Source of the DNA: Cornus controversa
Lineage: Eukaryota > Streptophyta > Magnoliopsida > Cornales > Cornaceae
Assembly (NCBI GenBank): GCA_026545225.1
Contig: CM048846.1
Location: 35,847,501 to 35,911,500 of the forward strand
Length of the DNA stretch: 64,000 bases
Direction of reading: 5' to 3'
The position numbers were made by a program, and so were the translations under genes. The notes under the pieces are model-generated. The model had not been told where the DNA came from, searched no databases, and saw only the letters and a program-made list of their open reading frames with translations. Below, one piece after another: positions 1 through 11,529 of this stretch. Every line of letters begins with the position of its first letter. Positions within the stretch are counted from its first letter, which is position 1.

Positions 1-2
1 CA

Positions 3-1868
3 CGACCTTTGACCCATCTTCTAGCTAAGGATGTACCATTTGAGTTTACAGATGCTTGTCACTCAGCTTTTGAGCAATTAAAATTAGCCTTCACCACTGC
101 ACCCATAATCCGCCCACCTGATTGGAACCTACCTTTTGAGATCATGTGTGATGCGTCAGATTATGCAGTTGGGGCTGTTTTAGGACAAAGAGTTGATAAA
201 GCACCGTATGTGATCTATTATGCTAGCAAGACTTTGAATGACGCGCAACTTAACTACTCGACCACTGAGAAAGAGTTATTAGCAGTCGTGTTTTCCTTTG
301 ACAAATTTCGCTCGTATTTGATCGGATCTAAGGTCATCATCTATACCGATCATGCAGCATTGCGACATCTTCTCTCCAAAAAAGATGCCAAACCTAGGTT
401 GATACGATGGATCTTACTCCTTCAAGAATTTGACCTTGAGATTCGTGATAAGAAAGGCTCAGATAATGTAGTCGCTGATCATTTGTCCCGTCTTATTGTT
501 GATTCTATTAGTGACTCCCTTCCCATCTCTGATTATTTTCCTGATGAGTAACTTTTTACAATATCTCATGCCCCATGGTATGCTGATATTGTCAATTACA
601 TTGTGACTGGTCAAATCCCTTCCACTTGGTCTAAGCAAGAGAGAGAAAAATTCTTAGCTAAGGCTAAGGAATATTTTTGGGATGATCCCTACTTATTCAA
701 GTATTGTCCAGATCAGATCATCCGTAGGTGTGTTCCCGAGGACGACCAAGAGTCTGTCATTTCCTTTTGTCATGATCAGCCATGTGGTGGCCATTTTAGC
801 TCTAAAAGGACCGCTGCAAAAATCTTGCAGTCGGGATTTTATTGGCCCACCCTTTTTAAGGACACTTATACCTACTGTCTCGCTTGTCCTAGATGTCAAT
901 TATTAGGTAAGATTACCAAGCGTAATGAGTGGCCCCAACAATCAATTTTAGTTGTCGAAATATTTGATGTTTGGGGTATTGACTTCATGGGACCCTTTCC
1001 CTCCTCATTTGGGTATATCTATATTCTTCTTGCTGTTGATTATGTGTCCAAATGGGTAGAAGCATTAGCCACTAAGACAGCCGACCATAGAGTTGTGGTG
1101 AATTTCTTGAAAGACTTAATTTTGCCTAGATTCGGTGTACCTCGAGCCATAATTAGTGATAATGGTTCCCATTTTTGTAACAAAGTCTTTGCAAGCTTAA
1201 TGTCTAAATATGAGATCACCCACAAAGTGGCCCTATCTTATCACCCACAAACCAATGGTCAGGCTGAGGTATCCAATAGGGAGATCAAACATATCTTAGA
1301 AAAAACGGTTAACCCCACAAGGAAGGACTTGAGTCTCCGCCTCCAAGATGCTTTGTGGGCATATCGTACTGCTTATAAGACTCCTATAGGAATGTCTCCA
1401 TATCGCTTAGTCTATGGCAAAGCATGTCACTTGCCTGTCGAACTCGAACACCGTGCTTATTGGGCTATCAAGGCCATGAATTTTAACTATGATAAAGCTG
1501 GAGAGCGTAGGTCACTTCAACTCGATGAGTTGGAGGAAATCAGAAATGATGCCTACGAGAGTTCGAAGATTTATAAAGCTAAGACCAAATTGGAACATGA
1601 CAAACAAATTCTGAGAAAAGATTTCTCCCCAGGCCAGAAGGTTCTTCTATATAACTCTCGTCTTGAATTGTTTCCTGGGAAGTTGAGGTCACGATGGTCT
1701 GGTCCATACTATGTCCACCAAGTTGCTAGTCATGGTGCTATTAAGGTTCAAGATCCCAAAAATGGAAAGTTATTCAAAGTTAATGCTCAACGTATAAAGC
1801 CTTTTCTTGAGTTGGAGGCTCGTGAAATTGAAAATATTTTCCTTGTCGATCCAGTCTATCTCAATTGA
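3..1868 (+). pseudogene. pol: Pol fragment: RNase H and integrase (element A)
   Basis: One reading frame runs through the block, broken only by a TAA at 549-551. Related elements have CAA there, so this is a single C-to-T change. The first part is the RT connection and RNase H domain, with CDAS, TTEKE, YTDH and the closing VADHLSR motif. Integrase follows: a zinc-binding segment (CHDQPCGGH and CPRC), then the catalytic D (GIDFMG), second D (ISDNGSHF) and E (QAEVSNRE) in DDE spacing, then a GPY-type C-terminal module. The enzymes would copy and insert the element's cDNA. The frame ends normally at 1868; its start lies before the window. Confidence 0.88.
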
Positions 1869-2819
1869 TCTTTTTGGGGTACTATCTCTTTTGCGTCTGG
1901 CTGAAGACGTTAAACTTAGCGCTCTTGGGAGGCAACCCTGCCGGTTGATTTTAGAGTTTCGTAGTTGCTGCTTAGTTTAGGATTTTTTGTAAACTCTATT
2001 TGGATATGTTTATATTCTATTTGGGGTACGGTCTTTCATTAATATGGTTCTAAATCATTTAGTCTATATTATTATGCATTGCATATTTGTAGGGACTGTA
2101 CTTCTACCACACCAGAACAATTGAGGTAATTTGTTCCAATATTTTTCTATCTGTCTTCAGCAATACATTGTTACTATACTTTTAACACTAGGGACAGTGT
2201 TGTATTTTGTTTGGGGGTGGGGTAGATTTATCAAAATGCATGCCTTTTTTTTGAAAATCTTTTGATCCAAAATAGAGTCATTTTTCAAAAAAAAAAAAAA
2301 AAAAAAAATTTTTTGGCAGTATAGTACCTTTACAATGATGATATTGGATTAACTTATGATCCGTTTCATGAAATCCAAGAGATGTTAATGTTTTGATCTA
2401 AATTGAACTTGTTATTAGGGTAATATAATGATAGACATTATTGTATCACGGGCATTTAGAAGCAGAAATATTTTTTGCACAAAAGTCGAACTTTGCAATT
2501 CGAATTGAAAAGTGAGTAACCTCCTGATAATCTGGAAGATCTAATAGTAGAGACTTAGACCGTGTGAGCTTTCGTGCCTTTCACTTTTGTAGAGAGTTTT
2601 TATGCTAACTCCGAGTCAAAAGATGACTCAATTTTCTTGGATACCGTATAAAAAATCGTTGGTAGTCTCATTATCTTTCATTTTGGTTGATCACTGAGAA
2701 TGAAATCACTTCGAGTTAAGAGAAACATAGGCCTTGTAATTTATTTTTCTACTATCGTATCCTACCATAATCCTTCTTTCTGTTGTTAGTTTCTGAAAAG
2801 TGATACGGATGTTCTTGTG

Positions 2820-2990
2820 AAAAAGAAAAAAAAAAAAAAATCATCATATATATATATTTTTTTTTCTCAATGAAAAAAAAAAAAAGAAAGAAAGAAAGAA
2901 AGAAAGATAGAGAAAAAAAAAAAAAAAGAAGAAAAAAAAAAAAAAAAAAAAAAAAAGAAGAAGAAGAAGAAAAAGAAAAAAGAAATGAAG
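2820..2990. repeat. A/GA-rich simple sequence
   Basis: Long A-runs are mixed with GAAA and GAA units, plus a short TA tract. The position corresponds to A/GA-rich blocks of elements C (about 37200) and D (about 51240, complement), so it looks like a regular part of Athila 3' noncoding DNA and not a random insertion. Confidence 0.8.
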
Positions 2991-3630
2991 AAGACAAGTT
3001 TTCCCTTTGAGATATTTTGAAGACTCATCACTTCCAAAAATATTCACTTACAGCCCCATCCTAATCACCACCTGTAAGATTTATGGAAAGATATGATAGT
3101 GGGTAATAAGTAAGCAGGCGCTATGGTGGGTAACTCGACATTCTCCCAAAAGTGATCAACATTCCTATCATGAGACTTTTCTATTTATATGTATCGGTTT
3201 TTCATATTAGTATGTGAGCTTGCTTTTACTTTGGAAACAGAGTTTCTACTCACATACAACTGAGATAAATAGTTAGCCAAATCTCCGAGAGTTGTTCTTT
3301 TAGAGAGATATTTACCTGTGAGATTTGAAGTCAAAACGTCTTTTTCTTCTAGTGACTTGGGAATTACATTACTTGAATTTGAGGATGGCTTTTTGTCGAC
3401 TTCACACACATTCACTCTGCTTCTAGGTTACTTATGGATGATTTTTCCTTGATGTTTATTATTATAACACCCTAGTAGCTTGTTGTATATGAGGAACTTA
3501 TCAATTCCATTTCTTATTTTTCATGTTTCATGGATATATAGGAGATTCTCTGAACAATAGGGGAAATTACTGCCTTAAAGCGACTCTTCTTTGTAATAGT
3601 TAGAAAGTTTGTGGGTACTTTCACTGCAAA

Positions 3631-3810
3631 CCCTCACGAGGCTATAGCTCGTCCACTAGGGGTAACCTAGGGGTTTAAAGCCTTATTGCATATGGTAAAT
3701 GCAATCGAGAACAGCCTGCGAAAGTGGCACATCTTTAGTTAGGAGTTAAATAAAAGTAGCAGTTTTGTACACTAATTTCTTTTGCTTGTATTTGCTAGAG
3801 GACTAGCAAA
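3631..3810 (+). other. Conserved stem-loop series before the PPT (A)
   Basis: Hairpins visible by eye are ACGAG/CTCGT (3636-3652), CTAGG/CCTAG just after it, TTGCAT/ATGCAA near 3690, and TTTGCTAG/CTAGCAAA with an AGGA loop (3791-3810). Equivalent hairpins occur in elements B, C and D. The last hairpin is 5 bases from the polypurine tract. Confidence 0.55.
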
Positions 3811-3814
3811 AGCT

Positions 3815-3829
3815 CGTTTGGGGGTAATT
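3815..3829 (+). promoter_or_regulatory. Polypurine tract of element A
   Basis: CGTTTGGGGGTAATT lies directly before the LTR start TGATAAGTG. The position and G-run fit the plus-strand primer site. C, D and E use the related AAGTTTGGGGGTG. Confidence 0.6.
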
Positions 3830-5017
3830 TGATAAGTGCACAAAACTTGCTATTTTATATCCTAAAATAAGTTTTTAATTCATCTTTTATTTTATTTAAA
3901 GGTTTTTATCTTTGCATTTTATGTTTTATAGGGGTTGGTTTCCAAAGAAGAAGAAAAGCAGCAAAAGAGGGCTAAAAAGGATATATAAAGCCAAAGATGA
4001 ACATAAGAAGAATTGTAGGAGAGATGGTATTCTGTGCAATCTACTTCACAAGAGGTCTCAAGTTCAAAACTTTGCCAAATATTTTGTACACGGCCACGTC
4101 TGCAGTCCAGAATTGAAATTAAAGATATGGAAATCAAATTTTAGATATTCAAATTCAAAATTTTGTATTTTGAATTTTTGTTTTTGAATTTTGAATTTTG
4201 AATTTCAAATTTGTATTTTGAATTTTTGTATTTTAAATTTTTCCCACCTAAACCATTCCCCTCTAACTCTATAAATAGGGGGTCTTAGGGGATGGTGAGG
4301 GGAGTTAGAAATTGTAGAAAAATTATAGAAAAAAATAGTGTATTTATTTTATTGATTCAATGATGAGTAGTAGTTTCATTTATATTTGTTTGTTTTTTAT
4401 TAATATGCAAGCGTAAACATCCTTCTCAAGGGAGTGATGAAGCCACCATGGCTGAAGTATAGGTAAGTTGTTTTATTTTCTTGTCTACTTTTTCCTCCCA
4501 AGAGCATTCTTCTACTCTTCTATTCTGGATTTTATTTTCTAAAAGTAGAGGAAGGATTCTTCGTGTTTGCCAAATAATGGTAATTCGAAGAATGCCTACC
4601 TCTGTTTACCTAGCCAATGTGCATCAGATTAAGTAAAAGAATGTCTCTCTCATATATAATCAAGTCATTCTTTTTTATTCCATATTTTCCTTCATCTTTC
4701 CAAGTTCTAATTGGATTGGTGAAGTGTATTGGTTATTGGAGGAAAAACTAGATAAGAATATAAAAAAAAAACTTTATTTATATAGATCCATGGTGGTGAA
4801 TTCTCTTTCCTTGAGATTTTTTTCCATCATTTGATCTAAGACATTTAATATTAGTTTTTATTATTAAATAAAAAATCAGAATTTTATTTTTTTAAATATT
4901 CATTTTTCATCTCAAGAGAATTAGGTTTTGAAGTTTAGACTTGTTATTGATTCTCACTTGAGAGTGGTTCGACCCTGCTTACTACTATACAGTTTTTAGT
5001 AAAGTTTTTGCAGGTTT
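3830..5017 (+). repeat. LTR of element A (3' LTR, truncated)
   Basis: It begins with TGATAAGTG just after the polypurine tract; element E's LTR starts the same way. It contains a TATA box at 4270-4277 followed by GGGGG, a good promoter layout. Near 4960 it has the GGTTCGACCCTGC segment, which resembles the 3' parts of the other Athila LTRs. The right end is estimated, because similarity to a minus-strand LTR fragment starts at about 5018. Confidence 0.65.
4270..4277 (+). promoter_or_regulatory. TATA box in LTR A
   Basis: TATAAATA lies 440 bases into the LTR, with an AT-rich stretch upstream and GGGGG just downstream. It is the likely core promoter for the element transcript. Confidence 0.5.
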
Positions 5018-5619
5018 TATTATTTTTTGTACGAAGTGTAGAAAAGCAACGACAAACATCCATTATTCTACACTCGTCACCGTCGCTGCTTCTCTCTTTC
5101 GATCTCCCGATCTCTCCTACTCTCTTCTTTTCTTTTTCTTTTCTGTTCCTTTTCTCTTTTCTTTCTTTCTTTTCTTTTCTTTCTTTCTCAGCCGAGACCA
5201 CACTTGGTCTCGTCCTTCTCTTTATTTTTGAATTCAATTCATACACTCACATGCACCACATGTTTTGTGCACCACTCACAGCCACATATGTATAATACAT
5301 AAAATATGTATATATATTTATACCACATGGGCATCCTATTATGTGTACACATATGTATATACATCACCACATACTCTTGCCCCTCCACATGCACAAAATT
5401 ATGAATGTGCACCTCTTTTTCTTCATAATTGCATAAAGCCCCCCATATACTTATAATTAAATATAAATATATGTACTATATATATATATATATATATATA
5501 TACACCTTCCACTTATATGGAAATATATCCACACCCTTTTCAGAATTTAATTAATCTGAAAAAAATTTAATCCGGTCAAAATTCACCCGGAACCGGTCAA
5601 AATTATTCCGGTCCTTACA
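5018..5619 (-). repeat. LTR fragment R, same family as solo LTR S1
   Basis: Read on the minus strand from 5619, it starts TGTAAGGACCGGAATAAT. It then follows the first 600 or so bases of solo LTR S1 (22404 onward): the ACCGG repeats, the AT-rich microsatellite, and a GACCACA..GGCTG segment leading into GAAA-rich sequence. The 5' terminus is sharp at 5619, abutting T1's LTR. The other end is truncated against element A, so about 85% of the LTR is missing. Confidence 0.7.
5476..5502. repeat. (TA)n microsatellite
   Basis: About 13 TA units lie inside LTR fragment R. The corresponding place in S1 (about 22536-22557) has a similar TA tract. Confidence 0.85.
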
Positions 5620-6850
5620 AGGATACTCCCTAAAACAGAGTCGTATGATTAGGTAAACTAATTTTGGAGCCTCGGTTAGGTCAAATTAGGAGGCCCATAA
5701 AATTGGAACCCAATGGATGTGTGGAGCGGATAAGAAAGTTATGTATATCATCTTGCATCATATGTTGCTTATGATATGGTTTTGATGTATAGATAATCGC
5801 TTAACATGATTAAATGCAAATGTATGATTATGTAGTATTCACGAAAGTTGCCAAATTATTTTTATACATTCTTACTGAGCATGTGGTTGCTCATCCCATG
5901 AGTATTAACACTTTTCAGGAAATGGGATGGAGGTGATGGAGTCTCCCCAATAGTACATTGGCGTAGAGCGAAAAAGTTAATTTCATTTAACAACTTATAT
6001 TACTTTATTTAAATGGATGTTCGGATTATGGATTATATGCAAGTGATGAATATGTAAAGACCATCTATGTTTTGAGAACATGTATTAATTACACTTTATG
6101 ATTTCATACATTTTAAGCATGATAGGATGCTAAACATTTTAAATGATGATCCTTCATTTCTATTCATTTTTACAATTATAACTTGTGAAAATGGTTATGT
6201 TGATGAATTGGTATGATCAGGTGTATGCATGCTAAGAATGGGAACCAAAATGTGAGAACGACACTTAGAAAAATTTTGCAGGAAAATAGACTCGAGGACC
6301 TTCGATTGATCGAGGGTCTAGGTTCGATTAAGGGAAGGCTAACGATCAATCGAAGGCACCTTTTTGATTAATCGAAACATTAACCAAAATGGGTGATCAA
6401 TTCCAGAGTGTTTCCTTGGTACCTTTGATAAAAGTTTGATCAAGCATAAACTTTGATTAAGCGAAGGAGGACTTCGATTAATCGAAGAGTGCAATCCAAT
6501 CAATCAAATGGTGTAGTGATGGTGCTTTCAAATAGACTTATGTATGCATGTTTTATAACAAATGATTCCCATAGTAGACCCGAATTACCTATGCATGTAT
6601 GTTTACATTGTAATAACGGTATAAAGAAAGTTTTTGCTAATTATGAAATGATGGCCTAAAATGTTGATCATTGTGGTATATCCGGTGAAGGATTGATGTA
6701 TGGATAAAGGTAGAGAATTTTGCTATGTGTAATGATCTTAGTAGTCCAGGATGAAATCGAGGGTGATAATAGTATTTTGTCATGGTTGTCCAGGTCGTGG
6801 AGTGATGATCGGGCGATCATGACACCTCACTACCCTGACTTTAGACTTGG
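5620..6850 (+). repeat. 5' LTR remnant of T1
   Basis: From GGATACTCCCTAAAAC onward it follows the 3' LTR from about 13822 to about 15050 with many substitutions. The first 1265 bases or so and the last 50 of the LTR are missing. Near 6300-6490 it carries several TCGATTGATCGA-like palindromes, as does the 3' LTR near 14510-14720. Confidence 0.75.
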
Positions 6851-6869
6851 ACCACCTCAACAGGACCAT

Positions 6870-7242
6870 TAGTGGTTAGAGGTATATTTCTAGTATATAG
6901 TTCTTGGGTTGATGTATTGATTTATTCAGGTGTATCTTATTCATTTATTACTACATCATTTGCACAGGCACTAGGGCTAGAGTTTAGTCATTGGCTAGAG
7001 CAGTTTGTGTTGATACGCCAGTGGGCAGTACAGTAATTCTTGACAGAGTGTGTCGAGGATGTGCTATTAAGATAGCCGGGAGGACACTTGAGTTTGATTT
7101 CATTCTCCTAGACATAAGTAGTTTTGACATCACCCTTGCGATGGATTGGTTATCGGAGTTTCATGCTACGATAGACTATTTTAGAGGGAGAGTGCCGATT
7201 TGCACGCCTGAGGGCGATTGCTTTTGTTTTGTGGGAAATTGA
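6870..7242 (+). pseudogene. Protease region of T1
   Basis: The aspartic protease motif is degraded: the usual DSGASHSFI reads as YSGVSYSFI around 6935, so the catalytic Asp is lost. Downstream the frame 6991-7242 keeps the family ending, with GRTLEFDFILLD and the DWLSEFHATIDY segment that normally sits between protease and RT. Gag upstream is deleted, so this cannot be translated from its own start. Confidence 0.65.
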
Positions 7243-7334
7243 AGTAACTCCTATACTTCACCATGTTATGGCATTAGAAGTCAAGAGCGACACAGTTTTA
7301 TCTTTTCTATTCTTTGGCCTAGGGGGAGGAGATT

Positions 7335-8145
7335 TTGAGAGAGGTATATCCGGCGGTGATATGTGAGGTCTTAGATGTTTTTCTGGACGATTTGATAGAT
7401 TTACCTCCTAAGACAGAGGTAGATCATTGGATTAATCTTATACTCAATACGACGCCCATTTCTATGGCACCATATCAGATGGCACTGGAGGAGTTGGTGG
7501 AGTTAAAGCGTCAATTGGATGATTTGAAAGTTACAGACTTTATTAGACCGACTACATCACCATGGGGAGCACCGGTGTTGTTTGCTAAAAGGAAAAATGG
7601 TTCTTTGAGATTGTGCATTGATTATTGAAAGTTGAATCATGTGACAATTAAGAACGAGTATTTGTTGTCAAGGGTAGATGATCTATTTGATCAATTGAAG
7701 GGAGCTCATTATTTCTCAAAAATTGACTCAAGGTTAGGTTATTACCAATTGAGGGTGAAGGATGAGCATATGCATAAACCAGCTTTTCATACGTGGTATG
7801 GACACTATGAATTACTTTCATGCTATTCGGTTTGACTAATACACCGGCGATATTTATGGATTTGATGAACCGCCATTTCATGAGTATTTAGACACTTTTG
7901 TGGTAGTGTTTGTCGATGACATACTTGTGTACTCATTTTCGGAGGACGAGTATGAGTTACATTTGAGGACAGTTTTGCAAATCCTTAGAGTGTACCGATT
8001 ATATGCTAAGTATGAAAAGTGCAAGTTTTTGCTCCAAGAGGTGAAATTCTTTGGACATGTTTCTGGAGGTGGAGTATTAGTTAATCCATCTAAGATTGAG
8101 GCCGTGATGATTTGGGAGAGTTCAAAGAGTGTCTTCGAGATTTGA
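7335..8145 (+). pseudogene. pol: Reverse transcriptase of T1
   Basis: RT blocks are in order: [23 protein letters not shown], cut by a TGA at 7626-7628 (CGA in relatives); then [25 protein letters not shown], a frameshift near 7820, FVDDILVYS (the catalytic FVDD box, 7906-7935), and KCKFLLQEVKFFGHV. A second frame change lies near 8130. It is therefore a recognisable but dead polymerase. Confidence 0.85.
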
Positions 8146-8700
8146 AGGTTTTCTTGGTTTATCGGGCGACTACAGGGGGTTTGTGAAAGACTTCTCTAGT
8201 ATTATAGCTCCTATGACACGACTTACTCATAAGGGTGTGAAATTTGTGTTGAATGAAGCATGTGAGTTAGCCTTTTATGAATTGAAGAAGAGGTTGACTA
8301 CAACTCCTATTTTGGTGATACCCGAGCGTGGCTTGGGGTATGTGATTTATTGTGATGCTTCGGGGAGTTGGCTAGGTTGTGTATTAATGCAATGTGATAG
8401 AGTATTTGCTTATGGGTCTAGACAATTAAAGACTCACAAGCATAACTATCCTACGCATGACCTAGAGCTAGCGGTGGTGATCTTTGCTTTGAAAGGGTGG
8501 GGACACTACTTGTATGGTGAGAGATTCGAGGTATATTCAGATCACAAAAGTCTCAAGTACATTTCTCCCAAAAGGACTTGAACATGAGACAGAAGCGATG
8601 GGTTGAGTATATGGAGGATTACAATTTTGATTTGCAATACTATCTAGGGAAAACAAATATAGTGGCAGAGGCTTTGAGAAGAAAGTCTTAAGCGACTCTA
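8129..8700 (+). pseudogene. pol: RNase H of T1
   Basis: The 8129-8581 frame shows [12 protein letters not shown], the RNase H start [16 protein letters not shown], and [13 protein letters not shown] at 8579-8581 and further stops follow. It normally removes the RNA strand during cDNA synthesis. Catalytic acidic residues are partly visible, but the frame is not intact. Confidence 0.8.
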
Positions 8701-9231
8701 GCTAGTATAACAATACGGGAATGAAAAATTATAGAAGATTTCTCAGAGTTGGGATTGTATTTCAGTGACGATAGTGAACTAGCTACAATGCTTAGGTTGG
8801 TAGATTAACTTATGCTTTTGAGAAAGGTGATTGATGCACATAAGTGGGACAGTGAGTTAGAAGCCATTCACTCACAAATTTTTAGTGGTGTGATGGTAAA
8901 GGATTGGAACTTATATTTTGATGGGGGGCTCCGATTTAGAAGGTTGATTGTGGTTCCTTCTGATTGTTATGATGATGTATTATGAGAATTTTATCATTCT
9001 CATTTTGCAATTCATCCTGGTGGCACTAAAATGTACCACAATGTGACATGCCAATATTGGTGGTGAGGTATGAAGAAGGATGTAGCACAATTCTTGGTGA
9101 GATGCCTTACTTGTTAACAAGTAAATCTAGAACATCAAAAGCAATTTGGCTTGTTACAACCACTTCTAATGGGAACATATAACGATAGATTTTGTGATAA
9201 GTTTTCTGAGATCAAACAAGGGCACTAATAC
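8700..9231 (+). pseudogene. pol: Integrase N-terminal part of T1
   Basis: Around 8985-9130 a degraded HHCC zinc-binding segment can be followed (HPGGTKMYHN, CQYWW, RCLTC), interrupted by stops at Trp and Gln codons. The frame is cut at 9231 by solo LTR S2 and resumes at 11530. Confidence 0.7.
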
Positions 9232-10334
9232 TACAGAGACCGGGACCAGTTTTGCCCGCTTTTTATTTTATTCATCATAATTGCCTTAATGCATTTTGAA
9301 TGATGTTTAGCATATTTTAAGTGTGAGAAACATGTTTTGGATGTTGTATAATGGTTTTGGTATGTTTTTGGGACAATTGAAAAAGTTTGACTTTTTGGGT
9401 CAACGGGTCCCAAGACGCGGTCCAGGTGGGCACGATAATCTGAATTTTTTTTGGAAACTAATTATTTTTTGTTATACAGCAAATAAATTTTTTAATGAGT
9501 TAAGGAAGTGATTATGAGGCCGTGGGAGCTTTCAAATTTGAAAGCGAAGGTTGTGAGGGTACGTTAATTGGCCTGGGGGCGTTTTAGTCATTTTGCACCT
9601 ATACACTTTAAATATCTTAGATTGCAGATATTCCTCAAATATCTCTTGACGAATCTCACACCCAAATACTCCCCCTTCTCACCCACTTCATCTCTTATCA
9701 TTCTCTTTTCATTTCGGAGGCCTTCGACTTAGATTCGAAAGTCGCCAAAGAAGGACAAAACATAAGGCTTGTCAAGAGCTTTAGGTTGAATAAAAAAAAC
9801 TTGAGTTTTAGTAAGGTGGGACTTGGAAGAAATCTTGAGAAGTGCTTGGAAAGTATTCAATTTCAAGGTAGGGATGTTATCTCTCTCCTAGCTACCGATT
9901 CTAAGATTTCGGGTGGTTTGGAGAGGTATAAGTTGATGTAGCATGTATGATGGTGAGAGGAGGGGTTGTGGGTATATTTCCACTTTCTTTATTGATTTCT
10001 ACATGCTAGCATGTGTGCATTGTGATATATGTAATGTGGTGAATGAGTGAGTGCAAGAATATACAATTTGAGAGCATATCTATTTATGTGCTATAATGGG
10101 TGCATATGTGACTTATATACAAGAATTGACACATATGTGGCAATATGTTGTTATGGTAGTGAGAATTCATGCTAGATATAAGTTTAGCAATGATGAGCTT
10201 TGGAAGAGCATAAAAATGATGTGTTATGTGTTTATAAACGCATATATGAGGAATTGTGAGGAAATGAGGAAAGTGGTCATGCACTGAGTATCGGAGTTGC
10301 CCAACCATGTCAAGAAAGTGGCATAATCATCCAC

Positions 10335-10545
10335 TAGATATGACCTTCAGTGTGGTCCCATCATACCAAAGCCAAGGCCTAGAACTCGGAGTATGTGCAT
10401 AACTAGTGAGTTTTAGAGTTGTCCACTCATATTGTGGCAAATCAACATATTTCCAAGGTTGTATGACCTTTCAGAGTTGTCCAAGTCATACGGGTCCTAT
10501 CAGAGGCATTCAAGGTCACGTGATTGTCAGAGAGGACCAATCATG
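10335..10545 (+). repeat. Hairpin array in S2
   Basis: Successive stems differ in sequence but surround a similar loop (TTCAGTGTGGTCC, TTTCAGAGTTGTCC, TCAGAGAGGACC). Arms are TATGA/TCATA (10339/10361), GTATGAC/GTCATAC (10461/10485), and TGATTG/CAATCA (10521/10538, extendable to nine pairs). Homologous arrays occur in S1. See findings. Confidence 0.6.
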
Positions 10546-11245
10546 TTTACGTATCAGATTAGGGCCTAAAGAGAATGCGTATATATATCTTGTTGCTTAC
10601 AGTTTTAAATTGTTGAGTTTGATATATAATTTCAATGCATTTATTCCTAAGTGGCATTATTGTTAATGAAATGTGAATGTTGAAGGTGACATGTAGTGTA
10701 GCAACATATATATCATGTAGGTCGGTGGGTTGGGGTATTCCAACTAAGTCGTTGAGTTGCTCACCCCTGTTTTATCCACACTTGTTACAAATAAGGCACC
10801 CATAATAGATGAAAGTTGAGCATCCGAGTGGAGCTTCGTGTGATCTTTTTGACTTGCTTTTGGATATTATGTGTATGGCTATCCATGTCAGCTTGTGGCA
10901 TGTCGACTTATGTTGTAATTGTAGTCATAATTGAATTGTAGATGCTTTTGGACTATTTGCACGTAATTCATATAATGACAATAAACTTGGGAGGCCATTA
11001 TGATGTAATGTTTGTTTTGGACTTATTTCTATATTTAAATGAGAATGACTTGTGAAATCGATGACAAGTCTAATGATGAGTAAGACTTGGGTGAATGTGT
11101 GATTTGAGATGTGTATGATGGTATTTAATCCAATTGCGATTACAATGTTGTATGAGTCACTATAGGGTGTTAGAAAGGATTTTGAGTGCAAACTGGACCA
11201 AGTGTGAGGTTGCAGTATTTTCTACAGAGAACCCATTCGAGAGGT

Positions 11246-11315
11246 TACGATGCATCGTACTCCACATCATCAAAATTTACGATGTATCATTATCAGCATT
11301 ACGATACATCGTAAT
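11246..11315. repeat. CGAT palindromes in S2
   Basis: A perfect 14-bp palindrome TACGATGCATCGTA lies at 11246-11259. A degraded copy lies near 11279, and ATTACGAT/ATCGTAAT with a 2-base spacer at 11298-11315. Confidence 0.75.
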
Positions 11316-11529
11316 GTGTGGTTAGGTTAGACATTATGGATATGTTTGGATGAGTGAGGGATGCTAAGTGTGGGGCCCATTGGTATTGGTTGAGTCTGCA
11401 TTGCACGTGTATATGCACGTGCATGTGATTTAAGTTTCTGCAGTAATGTAAAGAGAGAGAGATGTTCCGTTGTGGCTACATGGGCGGGTTCACCTTTGGT
11501 TTTTGGGAGTCAAAAATTAGGGCATGACA

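Larger units (their letters stand above)
1869..3814 (+). other. 3' noncoding region of element A
   Basis: There is no coding sequence in about 1.95 kb. It contains a G-rich PPT-like tract near 2210 (TTTGTTTGGGGGTGGGG), an A-run at 2288-2310, and a purine-rich simple-sequence block at about 2820-2990. Elements C, B and D have similar A/GA-rich blocks in the equivalent place. The last 200 bases hold stem-loops shared with the other Athila elements (see findings). The ORFs that can be drawn here on the minus strand are low-complexity translations and are not genes. Confidence 0.7.
1..5017 (+). mobile_element. Athila-type Ty3/gypsy element A, 3' half
   Basis: The window opens inside this element. 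In order it shows RNase H, integrase, about 1.95 kb of noncoding DNA, a polypurine tract and an LTR starting at 3830. Integrase and RNase H closely resemble those of elements C and E here, which places it in the Athila-like group. No ORF2 is present between integrase and LTR, unlike C, D and E. The right end is not clean: LTR sequence gives way at about 5017 to a minus-strand LTR fragment, so the LTR end and target duplication are lost. Gag, protease and most of RT lie outside the window. Confidence 0.8.
9232..11529 (+). repeat. Solo LTR S2 inside T1 integrase
   Basis: A 2298-bp block has no coding capacity. It is flanked by a perfect 5-bp target duplication AATAC (9227-9231 and 11530-11534), and integrase reads on across it. 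It ends GGGCATGACA and begins TACAGAGACCGGG, so the first dinucleotide is TA instead of TG, probably a point mutation. The pattern fits unequal recombination between the two LTRs of one element. It shares with S1 a hairpin-rich stretch at 10290-10545. Confidence 0.85.

Noticed and set aside
2752..3047. Phe/Ser-rich minus-strand ORFs
   Set aside because: Complement of the A/GA-rich block in element A's 3' noncoding region.
5008..5295. Phe/Ser-rich ORF and its charged complement
   Set aside because: CT-rich simple sequence in LTR fragment R.
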